From positions 6,511 to 43,157 of the forward strand of contig PAMC01000008.1 of assembly GCA_002710785.1 (NCBI GenBank): 36,647 nucleotides of DNA, written 5' to 3'. The notes beneath the pieces were generated by a model, which was given only the letters and a program-made list of their open reading frames with translations, searched no databases and was not told the origin of the DNA. Shown in pieces: positions 35,647 through 36,647 of this stretch. Each line of letters begins with the position of its first letter. The stretch's first letter is position 1. The translations under genes were made by a program, and so were the position numbers. Source of the stretch: a bacterium. Its GTDB lineage: Bacteria; Patescibacteriota; Minisyncoccia; Phycocordibacterales; UBA918.

Positions 35647-36369
35647 CTACTCGCGCAGTCGTTGCCAGGCGACGATATCATCCCACGTTACCCGGCCGTC
35701 GCCGGTAAAGTCGTAGGCCACTTCGGTACCACCGATATTTAAGAGTAAAACGCTTACGTCTTGGAAGTTAACTGCTCCGTCACTATTAACATCGATGGGT
35801 GGCACGAGCGGTAAGATGGAGACAAAGTTTGGTTCGTGCTTTGGCAGTGGTATCGCGTACTCGGTAGTATCAACAGTAAAAAGAGCGTCCAGCGGCGTTG
35901 CGAGTGGTACGTCGTTACCTAACCCGTCGTGCGCCATGATCCGCGCTCCGTGGAGGGTGAGCGTGGTGTCGCCCGGTGTGCGCGCCCGCAGCGTTACCCG
36001 CAGCAGCTCGCCTTCGCCGGTAAAACCGCCGGGCTCAGTAGTACCGCTGGCAAAGTAAATGCTATTCTTTGCCCGGTTGTACCATGGTTCTTCGACCCAC
36101 AGGTTGGCAATCGAGGTGTTGTAGCTAATATTCTCGACTGTAAAGCGATCGCTCGCAAAAATTAGTTCGCCAGTGAAGGCATTAACTGGTACGTCGCTAC
36201 GTACCATAACGCGCACGTCGGTCGTCTCACCAAGGCCTATGGTGACGATATTTGGCTCAATGCGCATCTCAGCCACTGCCCGATCATTAAGCGCGACAGT
36301 CGCCACCAGGGTGCCCGTAAGCGCAACAATGGCCAGCAGTAGGGTTCGTATTGAAACGAGGTAGGGCAT
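35647..36369 (-). CDS. Secreted protein with cohesin-like domain plus dockerin-like duplicated calcium loops
   Basis: Signal peptide; beta-rich IEPNIVTIGLGETTDVRVMVRSDVPVNAFTGELIFASDRFTVENIS; dockerin-like DVNSDGAVNFQDVSVLLLNIGG and DFTGDGRVTWDDIVAWQRL. Confidence 0.72.
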   Translation of the reverse strand: MPYLVSIRTLLLAIVALTGTLVATVALNDRAVAEMRIEPNIVTIGLGETTDVRVMVRSDVPVNAFTGELIFASDRFTVENISYNTSIANLWVEEPWYNRAKNSIYFASGTTEPGGFTGEGELLRVTLRARTPGDTTLTLHGARIMAHDGLGNDVPLATPLDALFTVDTTEYAIPLPKHEPNFVSILPLVPPIDVNSDGAVNFQDVSVLLLNIGGTEVAYDFTGDGRVTWDDIVAWQRLRE

Positions 36370-36647
36370 GTATGTAGTATGCCACACATAAACAGCCTCC
36401 CCAGGCAGTTCATTAATGTGGTCTTATCATAACGCTTGCTCGAACTACTTGGTCGCGAAGCGACTAACGCTGGCCGCGCGGAGCGCGTGGTGATGCGATA
36501 CTTCTCCGTACGCATTCGCGTTCGTGGTGATGCTACTACGCACCTCCCACCGCCTCGTCACCTTGGCGGTACGCCCTCCAGAACCTCCTTTGCAGTATTC
36601 CTTTTTCTTTTGGGCCCGGGAATAGTTTTTGAATATGGAAAAGGAGT

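Overview
The window appears to come from a Candidatus Patescibacteria/CPR (Parcubacteria-like) chromosome. It carries a rearranged, interrupted translation-gene region: fusA, tuf, rpsJ | rplC-rplD-rplW-rplB | rpsS-rplV-rpsC-rplP-rpmC-rpsQ-rplN-rplX-rplE | rpsN(Zn)-rpsH-rplF-rplR-rpsE-rplO-secY. Downstream are gmk, adk, map and ndk, then infC-rpmI-rplT on the minus strand. rpmD (L30) is absent between rpsE and rplO. Accessory genes sit between the blocks: modular secreted proteins, a GIY-YIG nuclease, a frameshifted secreted pectate-lyase-like gene, a SET-domain protein convergent with a membrane-anchored histone-H1-like Lys-rich protein, a cohesin+dockerin-like secreted protein, and an SNase-like nuclease. 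The main finding is a family of at least seven intergenic structured elements of about 90-130 bp. They share one nested architecture: outer stem / short helix / TTTGT-CTCG loop / helix / inner stem / symmetric TCNCT-CACTC internal loop / terminal hairpin. Their stems differ in sequence but keep complementarity, and they occur in both orientations relative to the genes. Other findings are: many -10 boxes 6-9 nt upstream of ATG (probable leaderless mRNAs); a GTATG start context inside operons, with clear Shine-Dalgarno sites only on accessory genes; a 16-codon uORF plus a 14-bp inverted repeat enclosing the rplV start; and a 14-bp inverted repeat flanking the GIY-YIG ORF. No searches or folding programs were run. 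All family names come from reading the translations, and all pairings were made by eye.
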